Program-made: the position numbers and the translations under genes
The notes under the pieces: generated by a model
Seen by the model: the letters and a program-made list of their open reading frames with translations, nothing else
The model's database searches: none
Told to the model about the DNA's origin: nothing
In this document: piece by piece, positions 11,071-20,416 of the stretch
How positions within the stretch are numbered: position 1 is the first letter of the stretch
Layout of the letters: the number at the start of each line of letters is the position of its first letter
Source: Haematobia irritans
Lineage: Eukaryota > Arthropoda > Insecta > Diptera > Muscidae
DNA length: 64,000 nucleotides
Assembly: GCF_050003625.1 (NCBI RefSeq)
Contig: NC_134400.1
Location: 43,014,557-43,078,556, forward strand
Direction of reading: 5' to 3'

Positions 11071-11420
11071 AATTTCATTTCTATAGAAAGTTTTGTAAAA
11101 AGTTTATTTCTATAGCAATGTTTGTCAACATTTTATTTCCATAGAAAATTTTGTCAAAATTGTATTTCTATAGAAAATTTTGTAAAAAATTTATTTCTGT
11201 AGAAAGCTTTGTCAACATTTTATTTCTATAGACAATTTTGTCAACATTTTATTTCTATAGAACATTTTGTCAACATTTTATTTCTATAGAAAATTTTGTC
11301 AACATTTTATTTCTATAGAAAATTTTGTGAAAATTTTATTACTATAGAAAATTTTGTCAACATTTTACTTCCATAAAAAATTTTGTCAACATTTTATTTC
11401 TATAGGAAATTTTGTCAAAC
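11040..11420. repeat. 29-bp array inside R1 copy 1
   Basis: About 13 units of TTTATTTCTATAGAAAATTT with TTGTCAACA variants. It lies between the 153-bp array and the 3' hairpin end, the same position as in the R1 copies at 28110, 38862 and 51213. Confidence 0.85.
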
Positions 11421-11704
11421 TGAATTATATACGTATTTAATCGGCCTTTTTTTTGTTTAATATATACCCCTTATGGACTAACTTACAATTTAGAAGACAG
11501 TGTTAAAAAGTTTTACGCTACCTTGCCATCGGCAAGTGTTATCGCAACCCAAGTAATTCGATTGTGGATGACAGCCTTTAGTAGAAGTTCCTACGCAATC
11601 CATGGTGGAGGGTACATAAGATTCGGCCTGGCCGAACTTACGGCCGTATATACTTGTTTTGTTTTGTTATTATTGGTTTATTCTTCAATCATTATTATTA
11701 TTTT

Positions 11705-13322
11705 TATACCCACCACCATAGGATGGGGGGTATATTAACTTTGTCATTCCGTTTGTAACACATCGAAATATTGCTCTAAGACCCCATAAAGTATATATAT
11801 TCTGGGTCGTGGTGAAATTCTGAGTCGATCTGAGCATGTCCGTCCGTCCGTCCGTCCGTCCGTCCGTCCGTCTGTTGAAATCACGCTAACTTCCGAACGA
11901 AACAAGCTATCGACTTGAAACTTGGCACAAGTAGTTGTTATTGATGTAGGTCGGATGGTATTGCAAATGGGCCATATCGGTCCACTTTTACGTATAGCCC
12001 CCATATAAACGGACCCCAAAATTTGGCTTGCGAGGCCTCTAAGAGAAGCAAATTTCATCCGATCCGGCTGAAATTTGGTACATGGTGTTAGTATATGGTC
12101 TCTAACAACCATGCAAAAATTGGTCCACATTGGTCCATAATTATATATAGCCCCCATATAAACCGATCCCCCGATTTGGCTTGCGAGGCCCCTAAGAGAA
12201 GCAAATTTCATCCGATCCGGCTGAAATTTGGTACATGGTGTTAGTATTTGGTCTCTAACAACCATGCAAAAATTGGTCCACATCGGTTCATAATTATATA
12301 TAGCCCCCATATAAACCGATCCCCCGATTTGGCTTGCGAGGCCTCTAAGAGAAGCAAATTTCATCCGATCCGGCTGAAATTTGGTACATGGTGTTAATAT
12401 ATGGTCTCTAACAACCATGCAAAAATTGGTCCACATCGGTCCATAATTATATATAGCCCCCATATAAACCGATCCCCCGATTTGGCTTGCGAGGCCCCTA
12501 AGAGAAGCAAATTTCATCCGATCCGGCTGAAATTTGGTACATGGTGTTAGTATTTGGTCTCTAACAACCATGCAAAAATTGGTCCACATCGGTTCATAAT
12601 TATATATAGCCCCCATATAAACCGATCCCCCGATTTGGCTTGCGAGGCCCCTAAGAGAAGCAAATTTCATCCGATCCGGCTGAAATTTGGTACATGGTGT
12701 CAGTATATGGTCTCTAACAACCATGCAAAAATTGGTCCACATCGGCCCATAATTATATATAGCCCCCATATAAACCGATCCCCCGATTTGGCTTGCGAGG
12801 CCTCTAAGAGAAGCAAATTTCATCCGATATGGCTGAAATTTGGTACGTGATGTTAGTATATGGTCTCTAACAACCATGCAAAAATTGGTCCACATCGGTT
12901 CATAATTATATATAGCCCCCATATAAACCGATCACCAGATTTGTCCTCCGGAACCTCTTGGAAGACCAAAATTCATCTGATTCAGTTGAAATTTGGTACG
13001 TGGTGTTAATATATGGCCTCAAACTCCCATGCAAAAATTGGTCGATATCGGTCCATAATTATATATAGGCCCCATATAAACCGATCCCCAGATTTGACCT
13101 CCAGAGCCCCTTGGAAGAGCAAAATGCTTCCCATTCGGTTAAAATTTGGTACCTGATGTTAGCATATGGTATCCAACAACCATGCATGAATAAGAAGTTT
13201 TAAGATACCACAACCCAAGTAATTCGATTGTGGATGACAGTCTTTCGTAGAAGTTTCTACGCAATCCATGGTGGTGGGTACATAAGATTCGGCCTGGCCG
13301 AACTTGCGGCGGTATATACTTG
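11705..13322 (+). mobile_element. R1-type repeat, copy 2, complete, without the 29-bp array
   Basis: The 5' end is TATACCCACCACCATAGG, with a (GTCC)n tract at 11838-11870, then eight or so 153-bp units with very regular GCGAGGCCTCTAAGAGAAGC segments. The 3' half keeps GGCCTGGCCGAACTTG and TATATACTTG. A 392-codon open frame on the minus strand (11744-12922) is again a by-product of the 3n period. Unit-to-unit similarity is higher than in copy 1, which suggests recent array expansion. Alternate units are most alike, hinting at a 306-bp higher-order step. Confidence 0.8.
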
Positions 13323-13327
13323 TTTTA

Positions 13328-13600
13328 TTTCAGCTTATGCATTGACTAAACTACAAGTGTAATGTAATGTAATGTAATTGTTAACCAACAGAGGAAAATT
13401 ATGCTTGTCAAATTTATTTGGGCAAAGCCCTATAGACTGCAAGACGGTTGGATGTACAGCTGTTTCGGAATTACCACATTCCTCATCAGCATCATCTACT
13501 TGCAGCAAAACTATCAACCAATTATCAGAATAAATTCGGGTAATTCACTCAACTCAAAGTGAACTACACTTGTATGGTTTTAAGCTGAAATCAAAAACAA
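13328..13600. mobile_element. possible small foldback element
   Basis: The left edge TTTCAGCTTA, with ACTACAAGTGTA near, is matched inverted at the right edge (TTTCAGCTTAAAACC, ACAAGTGTAG). The interior has a (TAATG)n run at 13356-13378 and no coding potential beyond 60 codons. No target duplication was identified. Confidence 0.35.
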
Positions 13601-13611
13601 CAATAATGAAA

Positions 13612-14681
13612 TCAAATTTTGACAAAATTTTCTATAGAAATAAAATTTTGACAAAATTTTCTATAGCAATAAAATTTTGGCAAAATTTTCTATAGCAATA
13701 AAATTTTCTTTAGGAATGAAATTTTCTATGGAAATATAATTATGACCAAATTTTTTATAGAAATAAAATTTTGTCAAAATTTTCTATGGAAATAAAATTT
13801 TGTCAAAATTTTCTATGGAAATAAAATTTTGTCAAGATTTTCTATGGAAATAACATTATGTCACAATTTTCTAAAGAAATGACATTTTCACAAAATTTTC
13901 TATAGAAATAAAATTTTGAGAAATTTTTCAATAGAAATAAAATTTTGAAAAAAATTCTATTGAAATAAAATTTGGACAAAATTTTCGATAGAAATAAAAT
14001 TTTTACAAAATGAAATTTAGAAAAAAAATTTGAAAAGAATTTTCTATAGAAATAGAATTTTTACAAAATTTTCTATAAAATTTTTACAAAATTTTCTATA
14101 AAATTTTGGCAAAATTTTCTATAGAAATAAAATTTTGGCAAAATTTTCTATAGAAATAAAATTTTGACAAAATTTTCTATACAAAGACAATTTTGACAAA
14201 ATTTTCTATACAAATAAAATTTTGACAAAATTTTCTATACAACTAAAATTGTGACAACATTTTCTACACAAATAAAATTTTCGTTAGGAATAAAATTTGG
14301 ACAAAATTTTCTATAGAAATAAAATTTTGACAAAATTTTCTATAGAAATAAAATTTTGACAAAATTTCTATAAAAATAAAATTTTGACAAAATTTTCCAT
14401 AGAAATAAAATTGTGACAAAATTTTCAATAGAAACAAAATTTTGACAAAACTTTCTATAGAATTAAAATTTTGAAAAAAAATCTATAGAAAAAAATTTAG
14501 ACAAATTTTTCGATAGAAATAAAATTTTGACAAAACTGTTTATAGAAATAAAATTTTTATAAAATAAAATTTAGAAATAAAATTTTTAAAAACTTTTCTA
14601 TAGAAATAACACATTGACAAAATTTTTTATAGCAATAAAATTTTTGCAAAATTTTCTATAGAATGTTGGCAAAATTTTCTA
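13612..14681. repeat. long 29-bp minisatellite array, about 1.07 kb
   Basis: Roughly 36 copies of a 29-bp unit (TTTTGACAAAATTTTCTATA + GAAATAAAA); exact 29-bp spacing is seen near 14104/14133. It continues after element A at 15475-15530 and ends with GGTAGATTATTATCGAGTGG near 15575-15600. The array was therefore intact before element A inserted at its TA. Confidence 0.88.
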
Positions 14682-15474
14682 CACTGTTAGAAAAATATGT
14701 TTTTCATATGTTCCGATATAAACAAAATGTGTTTCGGGCACAATTTTTAAACACAATGTATTTAAGTGCAAACATGTAATGTTCCTAAACTAACACAAAA
14801 TGTTTGGGACACATATGTTAATATGTTAGAATATATTATGTTTGGGGCATGAATGTTTCATAAAAATAATATGTGTGAATATAAACATATATAAATTTAC
14901 AAATTTCGAGTAAACATATATATGTTGTGATACTTTATTCAGAGAGCGACAGAGAGAGAGTTAGTATAGAGAAAGAAATAGAGATGGAAACCGGGAGATT
15001 TGAATAAAAATATATCAACATAACACAGCTAGAGAATGAAATGAGAGCAATTTCTGTGAAACCGCTTGTATGTTGTTTCGGAAAACTGTTTTATAATAAG
15101 GCCAAAAATTTTGTATGCTTAAGTCTAAATATTATTTAATTTGAATAGTAGAATGAGTATTCGGAATAAAGAGAATAGACATTCGGAACCAAGATAATAG
15201 ACATTTGAAAAAAACAGCATATTTGTATTACAGAAAAAGATGCGAAGAACTCAAAAATTTCGTGGAAGTGAAAATTATGTGAGGGAATGAACACAATCTT
15301 CTTTGGGGAATTCTTCCAAGCATATACTATTTTTGGACTCAAAATGCTTCCAAACATATATTATGCTCACATAAAATAAACATATTAATGTTTCGGCGGT
15401 ATCCAATAATATATGTGCTTCCTGCAAAATATGTTTGGAACATATGTTAGAGAAGCGATTTTTTTTGGGGGGTG
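14682..15474 (+). mobile_element. TA-flanked CAC...GTG element, copy A (793 bp, internally deleted)
   Basis: The left end CACTGTTAGAAAAATATG and the right end GCGATTTTTTTTGGGGGGTG are flanked by TA (14680-14681, 15475-15476). The ends are rich in AACATAT and ATGTTTGG motifs. Compared with copy B it lacks about 1 kb in the middle, jumping near 15210 from CATTTGAAAAAAACAGCAT to TTTGTATTACAGAAAAAG, so both tRNA-like segments are lost. No protein is encoded. Confidence 0.82.
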
Positions 15475-15909
15475 TATAGAAGTAAAATTTTGACAAAATA
15501 TTCTATGGAAATAAATAAGATTAAATAAGATTTTTTTGCATGGTAATTTTTTGGTAAAAATTTCTTCAAATTAGGTAGATTATTATCGAGTGGCAACCGT
15601 GATGTCTACACCCTCAAAAAAAATCGCTTCTTTAACATATGTTCCAAACATATTTTGCAGGAAGCACATATATTATTGCATACTGCCGAAACATTAATAT
15701 GTTTGTTTTATGTGAACATATTATATGTTTGGAAGCATTTTGAGCCAAAAATATTATATGCTTGGAAGAATTTTTCCCAAACACGATTGTGCTCATTCCC
15801 TAACATACTCGTAATTTTCAAATTTTTTAGTTATTGGCACCTTTTTCTGTAATACAAATAATGTTGAAGAAATTATTCAATTTTATAAATTTTTTAAATT
15901 TTACCTTTC

Positions 15910-15981
15910 GCCTGCACGGAGAATCGAACCGAGGACCATACAGTTTGTAAGCCAACACACTATCCACTGGGCTACGTAGCT
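15910..15981 (-). other. tRNA-like segment with Pol III box motifs (in element B)
   Basis: Read on the minus strand it starts GCTACGTAGCCCAGTGGATA (box A-like), has TTGGCTTACAAACT in the anticodon-arm position and a good box B (GGTTCGATTCTCC). Length is about 72 nt, but arms pair imperfectly, so this is a tRNA-derived segment rather than a tRNA gene. The same segment is present in element D (33281-33353). Confidence 0.6.
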
Positions 15982-16095
15982 GTTATAGTCACCAGTAGAT
16001 AATTATCGTTTTAAGTTACATTTATATAGCATAGTTTGCAGCGCCCACGAGCCCATGCAAACATAACATTATTTAACAGAAACATACATTTGTTT

Positions 16096-16168
16096 GCCAC
16101 GTGGAGCAGTGGTTAGCATGTCTGCCTTGCATGCAAAGGGTCGTGGGTTCAATCCCTGCTCCGACCGA
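16096..16168 (+). other. second tRNA-like segment, head-to-head with the first (in element B)
   Basis: Starts GCCACGTGGAGCAGTGGTTA (box A-like), has CTGCCTTGCATGCAAAGG in the anticodon-arm position and box B GGTTCAATCCC, then CTCCGACCG. It lies about 115 bp from the divergent segment at 15910-15981. It closely resembles the head of the SINE at 34769 (GGTTAGCATGCCTGCCTTGC). The anticodon could read GCA, but folding is not convincing. Confidence 0.6.
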
Positions 16169-17390
16169 ACATTTTTTTTTTTTAATTTACACATTTATAT
16201 TTATACTATATTAAATTTTTTTAAATGAAACTTCGAAATGTGCGTTATTAAAGATTTATAGTCAGTAACAGTGCTTGATATAAACGAAATTGACTGCTTT
16301 TTGGATAAAATATTATTTTTTATTGCAAAAATAACAATATTGTAATAAAAAACTGTTTTTGGACAAAACTTTAAAATTTGGAAGGAATTAAAAAACTAAC
16401 AAAAGAAGAACGTGGAGTCGAGTATAAACATACATACATAATTTTATAATATAAACATACATTTATTTAGGAGTGAACAGTTTTTTACTAGCATTTAACA
16501 CCATCGCTCTAAAATTCCTTTTATTTTTCTTTAATAATTCATTTTAAAGAAAATAAACTTTTTAAATTGTTTTAGCTGTAAAACTCGAACTTAATGCCCG
16601 CTTTTATATTTAATGATGTCCGTCAACTCCTCGTGGACTACTAAAGAGGAACTAAAGTTTGTTTTTTTTACATTTTACTGTGTAATTTTTCACTATTTCC
16701 TCCTTATTTCATTTTACTGTCCCAACTCTAAAAAGTGTATAATGCCCTTTCGCTATTTTTATGAAGACCCCTGATTTCTTTTAACGAACCAAGAAAAAAA
16801 TTGTGCCCATAATGCCAAAATGATAAACAAAACACATGTCCACACATACATAAAATGCTGCTCTCAAGGCGAAAACATATGCTGTTTGTTTTTCAAATGT
16901 CTATTCTCTTGGTTTCGAATGTCTATTCTCTTTATTCAAATTAAATAATATTTAGACTTAAGCATATCAAATTTTTGGCCTTATCATAAAACAGTTTTCC
17001 GAAACAACATACAAGCGGTTTCACAGAAATTGTTCTCTTTTGACTCTTTTGCTGTGTTATATTGATATCTTTCGTCAAGTCTCCCGGTTTCCATCTCTAT
17101 TTCTCTCTATACTCTCTCTCTGTCGCTTTGAATAAAATATCACAACATATGTATGTTTAGTCGAAATTTGTAAATTTATATATGTTTGTATTCACACATA
17201 TGATTTTTATGAAACATTCATGCCCCAAACATAATATATTCTAACATATTAACATAGATGTCCCAAACATTTAGTGTTAGTTTAGGAACATTACATGTTC
17301 GCACTTAAATATATTGTGGTTTAAAATCGTGCCCGAAACACATTTTGTTTATATCGGAACATATGAAAAACATATTTTTCTAACAGTGTA

Positions 17391-17715
17391 GACGCTCACA
17401 TCGTGTGATGTGTCTATATGAGGGAAATACCAAAAAATGGACCGATACACACCATCTTCGGCATACTTATGTGTAAACCTAAAATACCTCGAGATGTGTA
17501 ATTTCAGGCAAATCGGATAAAAATTGTCATTTCTAGAAGCTCAAGGAGTCAAATCAGGAGATTGTGCTAAATGGGGGATTTACTAAAACATGTACCATAT
17601 TCGAAATGCCCAAAATACCTCTAGGTTTTAAATTTCAGGCAAATAGGATAAAAATTGCATTGTCATGCTCTAGACTCCAAATCGTGGTGTCGCGGTGTAT
17701 TGGGGCTATATCGAT
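17391..17715 (-). repeat. decayed R4-type 153-bp units
   Basis: Two degraded units with AAAAATGGACCGATACAC, TTTCAGGCAAATCGGATAAA and TCTAGAAGCTCAAGGAGT blocks, as in the R4 copy at 41697-44034. Neither terminus is present. Element B inserted at its left edge. Confidence 0.6.
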
Positions 17716-17739
17716 ATATCGGTTACGGGGGTATATGCT

Positions 17740-18140
17740 CACATATAATTCTCTGAGACTCATATATACAGCAATTCAATCACTGAGACTCTTGTGTCTA
17801 CTTTTCAATCAGTAAACCTTAGGTTTGCCGGGACCTTTGGGTTTGCAATTCAATTGAACACCGATCAGTGCAATCAGTTCGTTCTATAACTCAGTTACTG
17901 TGGTTTAGAGTCCCATTTCATTCGCTGAGACTCTTGGGTCTGGGGTCTTATCATGCAACTCAATGACTTAAACACTTGGACCTGACGTTCAATGCAAGGG
18001 GTATTGCTTTACAGTTCTTTCACTGGGACCCTTGGGCATGCAGTTCAAGCGCTGAGATTCTGGAGTTTGCAGTTCAATCACTGTCACTCTTGGGTCTGCC
18101 TTTCAACCAGTAATGCTTAGGTCTGCAGTTCTAAGGATAG
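17740..18140. repeat. degenerate 29-30 bp minisatellite (CACTGAGACTCTTGGGTCT type)
   Basis: About ten strongly diverged copies of a unit close to GCAGTTCAATCACTGAGACT followed by CTTGGGTCT. Best copies are at 17775-17800, 17925-17945, 18015-18060 and 18075-18110. It is less AT-rich than its neighbours and unrelated to the other 29-bp unit. No open frame beyond 85 codons. Confidence 0.6.
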
Positions 18141-19195
18141 AAGTGCTCCTTTGGATGTTCCTATAGTGGCTAAAATATATCTTTGATTAAAGATAGCCTC
18201 TTGGTTCCTGTATCTCATGACCAATATTTAATGAAAGCTACTATGGCATCGCTCTTAGCTTCTCTTCAGGAACCCAAGTTGGGATTTTTATACCCTTCAC
18301 CACTACTGTGGTACAGGGTATAATAAGTTTGTGCATTTGTATGTAACGCCAAGAAGGAAAAGTCGGAGACCCATCGTTTAGTGTACCGATCGTCTTAGAA
18401 TTAAATTCTGAGTCGATATAGCGATATCCGTCTGTCTGTCTGTCTGTTCATGTATTTTTGTGCGCAAAGTACAGGTCGCAGTTTAAGCCCGATCGTCCTC
18501 AAATTTGGCACAGGGTCGTTTTGGGGAACAAAGACGATCGCTATTGATGTTGGAAAAAAATCGGTTCAGATTTAGATATAGCTGTCATATATATTTATCC
18601 CCGATCTGGTCATAATTGGCGTGTTTATCAACCGATGTTCTTCAAATTCCGTACATCCGAATATTTTATGAGTCTCGAAAAACTTGCAAAATATCAGCCA
18701 AATCGGTTCAGATTTAGATATAGCTCCCATATATATATCTTTCGTCTGATTTAGACTCATATGGCAACGGAGGCCAAAGTTTACTACCGATTTTCGTGAA
18801 ATTTTGCACAGAGAGTAGAATTGACATTCTACCAATGCTTGCTAAATTTGATTGAAATCGGTTCAGATTTAGATATAGCTCACATATATAGCTTTCGTCC
18901 GATTTGCACTTATATGGCCTCAAAAGCTAGAGTTTTGCCCTGACTTGCTTCAAATTTTGCACGAGAGGTACGTTTAACGGAGTCGTTATGTGTGCCAAAT
19001 TTGGTTAAAATCGGTTCAGATTTAGATATAGCTCCCATATATATATCTTTCGTTCGATTTGGACTTATATGGCCTCAAAAGCCAGATTTTGTCCAGAATT
19101 GCTTCAAATTTTGCACAATGAGTACGTTTAATAGTATCGATAAATGTGCCAAATTTGGTTGAAATCGGTTCAGATTTAGACATAGCTCCCATATA

Positions 19196-20128
19196 AAGGG
19201 TGATTCTTTTGAGGTTAGGATTTTCATGCATTAGTATTTGACAGATCACGTGGGATTTCAGACATGGTGTCAAAGAGAAAGATGCTCAGTATGCTTTGAC
19301 ATTTCATCATGAATAGACTTACTAACGAGCAACGCTTGCAAATCATTGAATTTTATTACCAAAATCAGTGTTCGGTTCGAAATGTGTTTATCGACAAATT
19401 TTGTTCAGCGATGAGGCTCATTTCTGGTTGAATGGCTACGTAAATAAGCAAAATTGCCGCATTTGGAGTGAAGAGCAACCAGAAGCCGTTCAAGAACTGC
19501 CCATACATCCCGAAAAATGCACTGTTTGGTGTGGTTTGTACGCTGGTGGAATCATTGGACCGTATTTTTTCAAAGATGCTGTTGGACGCAACGTTACGGT
19601 GAATGGCGATCGCTATCGTTCGATGCTAACAAACTTTTTGTTGCCAAAAATGGAAGAACTGAACTTGGTTGACATGTGGTTTCAACAAGATGGCGCTACA
19701 TGCCACACAGCTCGCGATTCTATGGCCATTTTGAGGGAAAACTTCGGAGAACAATTCATCTCAAGAAATGGACCGGTAAGTTGGCCACCAAGATCATGCG
19801 ATTTGACGCCTTTAGACTATTTTTTGTGGGGCTACGTCAAGTCTAAAGTCTACAGAAATAAGCCAGCAACTATTCCAGCTTTGGAAGACAACATTTCCGA
19901 AGAAATTCGGGCTATTCCGGCCGAAATGCTCGAAAAAGTTGCCCAAAATTGGACTTTCCGAATGGACCACCTAAGACGCAGCCGCGGTCAACATTTAAAT
20001 GAAATTATCTTCAAAAAGTAAATGTCATGGACCAATCTAACGTTTCAAATAAAGAACCGATGAGATTTTGCAAATTTTATGCGTTTTTTTTTTAAAAAAA
20101 GTTATCAAGCTCTTAACAAATCACCCTT
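19196..20128 (+). mobile_element. Tc1/mariner-superfamily element, DD41D (rosa-like), internally deleted
   Basis: The ends AAGGGTGATTCTTTTGAG and (inverted) AAGGGTGATTTGTTAAGAGC are flanked by TA (19194-19195, 20129-20130), inside an R2 153-bp unit. At 933 bp it is shorter than a full element because the 5' half of its gene is missing. It shares the AAGGGTGAT start with the DD37E copies here. Confidence 0.85.
19309..20021 (+). pseudogene. DD41D transposase pseudogene, central deletion
   Basis: ATG at 19309 opens MNRLTNEQRLQIIEFYYQNQ, the N-terminal helix region. After SVRN the sequence jumps and changes frame into the catalytic core. From 19390 the frame reads QILFSDEAHFWLNG (first Asp), WFQQDGATCHTAR (second Asp) and PPRSCDLTPLDYFLWG, then runs to the stop at 20019-20021. 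Forty-one residues separate the second Asp from the Asp of LTPLD, hence the DD41D call; the rosa group of tephritid flies has this spacing. The missing part covers most of the DNA-binding domain and linker, so the protein cannot be active. The catalytic half is otherwise uninterrupted (217 codons), suggesting a fairly recent deletion. Confidence 0.85.
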
Positions 20129-20416
20129 TATATCTTTCGCCCGATTTACACTCATATGATCACGGAAGCTATAGTTATGCTCCATTTACGTGAAATTTTG
20201 CAGAGATTGCAGATTAAAATTTCTCTGGCTTCATATTTCCCATATTTTTTTACTGTGTTAACATTTTGTTTCATCCCAGGGCGTTAGCTGATTTAAATTG
20301 TAATTCTAGAGTTTTTGTAAAAGTACAAAAAATTGTCTCCATTAAAAGTATTTGTATCTGGAAATGCAAACCTTTATATAGCTCCCAGCAAATTTGAAGT
20401 AGTTGAGAGTCTACAT

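Larger units (their letters stand above)
9845..11656 (+). mobile_element. R1-type DINE/mini-me-like repeat, copy 1, complete
   Basis: The 5' end TATACCCCCCACCATAGG is followed by TTTGTCATTCCGTTTGTAAC, an AAAGTATATATATTCTGGG core, GAGTCGATC and a (GTCC)n tract (9977-10024). The 153-bp array then runs with ACCGATCCCC landmarks at 10161, 10314, 10467 and 10620, followed by a 29-bp array (11040-11420). The 3' end has a hairpin (TTCGGCCTGGCCGAA), CGGCCGTATATACTTG and T-rich flanking DNA. This is the best reference for the whole R1 structure. Confidence 0.8.
15609..17388 (-). mobile_element. TA-flanked CAC...GTG element, copy B (1780 bp, longest form)
   Basis: Reverse orientation: the + strand starts CACCCTCAAAAAAAATCGC and ends TTTTTCTAACAGTG, with TA at 15607-15608 and 17389-17390. 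The host flanks GATGTC and GACGCTC belong to surrounding repeats. It is the only copy with both ends and the whole interior uninterrupted. It carries two divergently oriented tRNA-like segments (15910-15981 and 16096-16168) and 1.2 kb of AT-rich sequence with no open frame of note. It is non-autonomous; the 2-bp TA duplication suggests a Tc1/mariner-like mobiliser, which is an inference. Confidence 0.82.

Noticed and set aside
13612..14681. CRISPR-like array
   Set aside because: Units are 29 bp with no spacers, eukaryotic context and no cas genes; it is a minisatellite.
15910..16168. Two possible functional tRNA genes
   Set aside because: Box A and B motifs are present, but anticodon and acceptor arms pair poorly, and the segments recur inside transposon copies, so they are called tRNA-like only.
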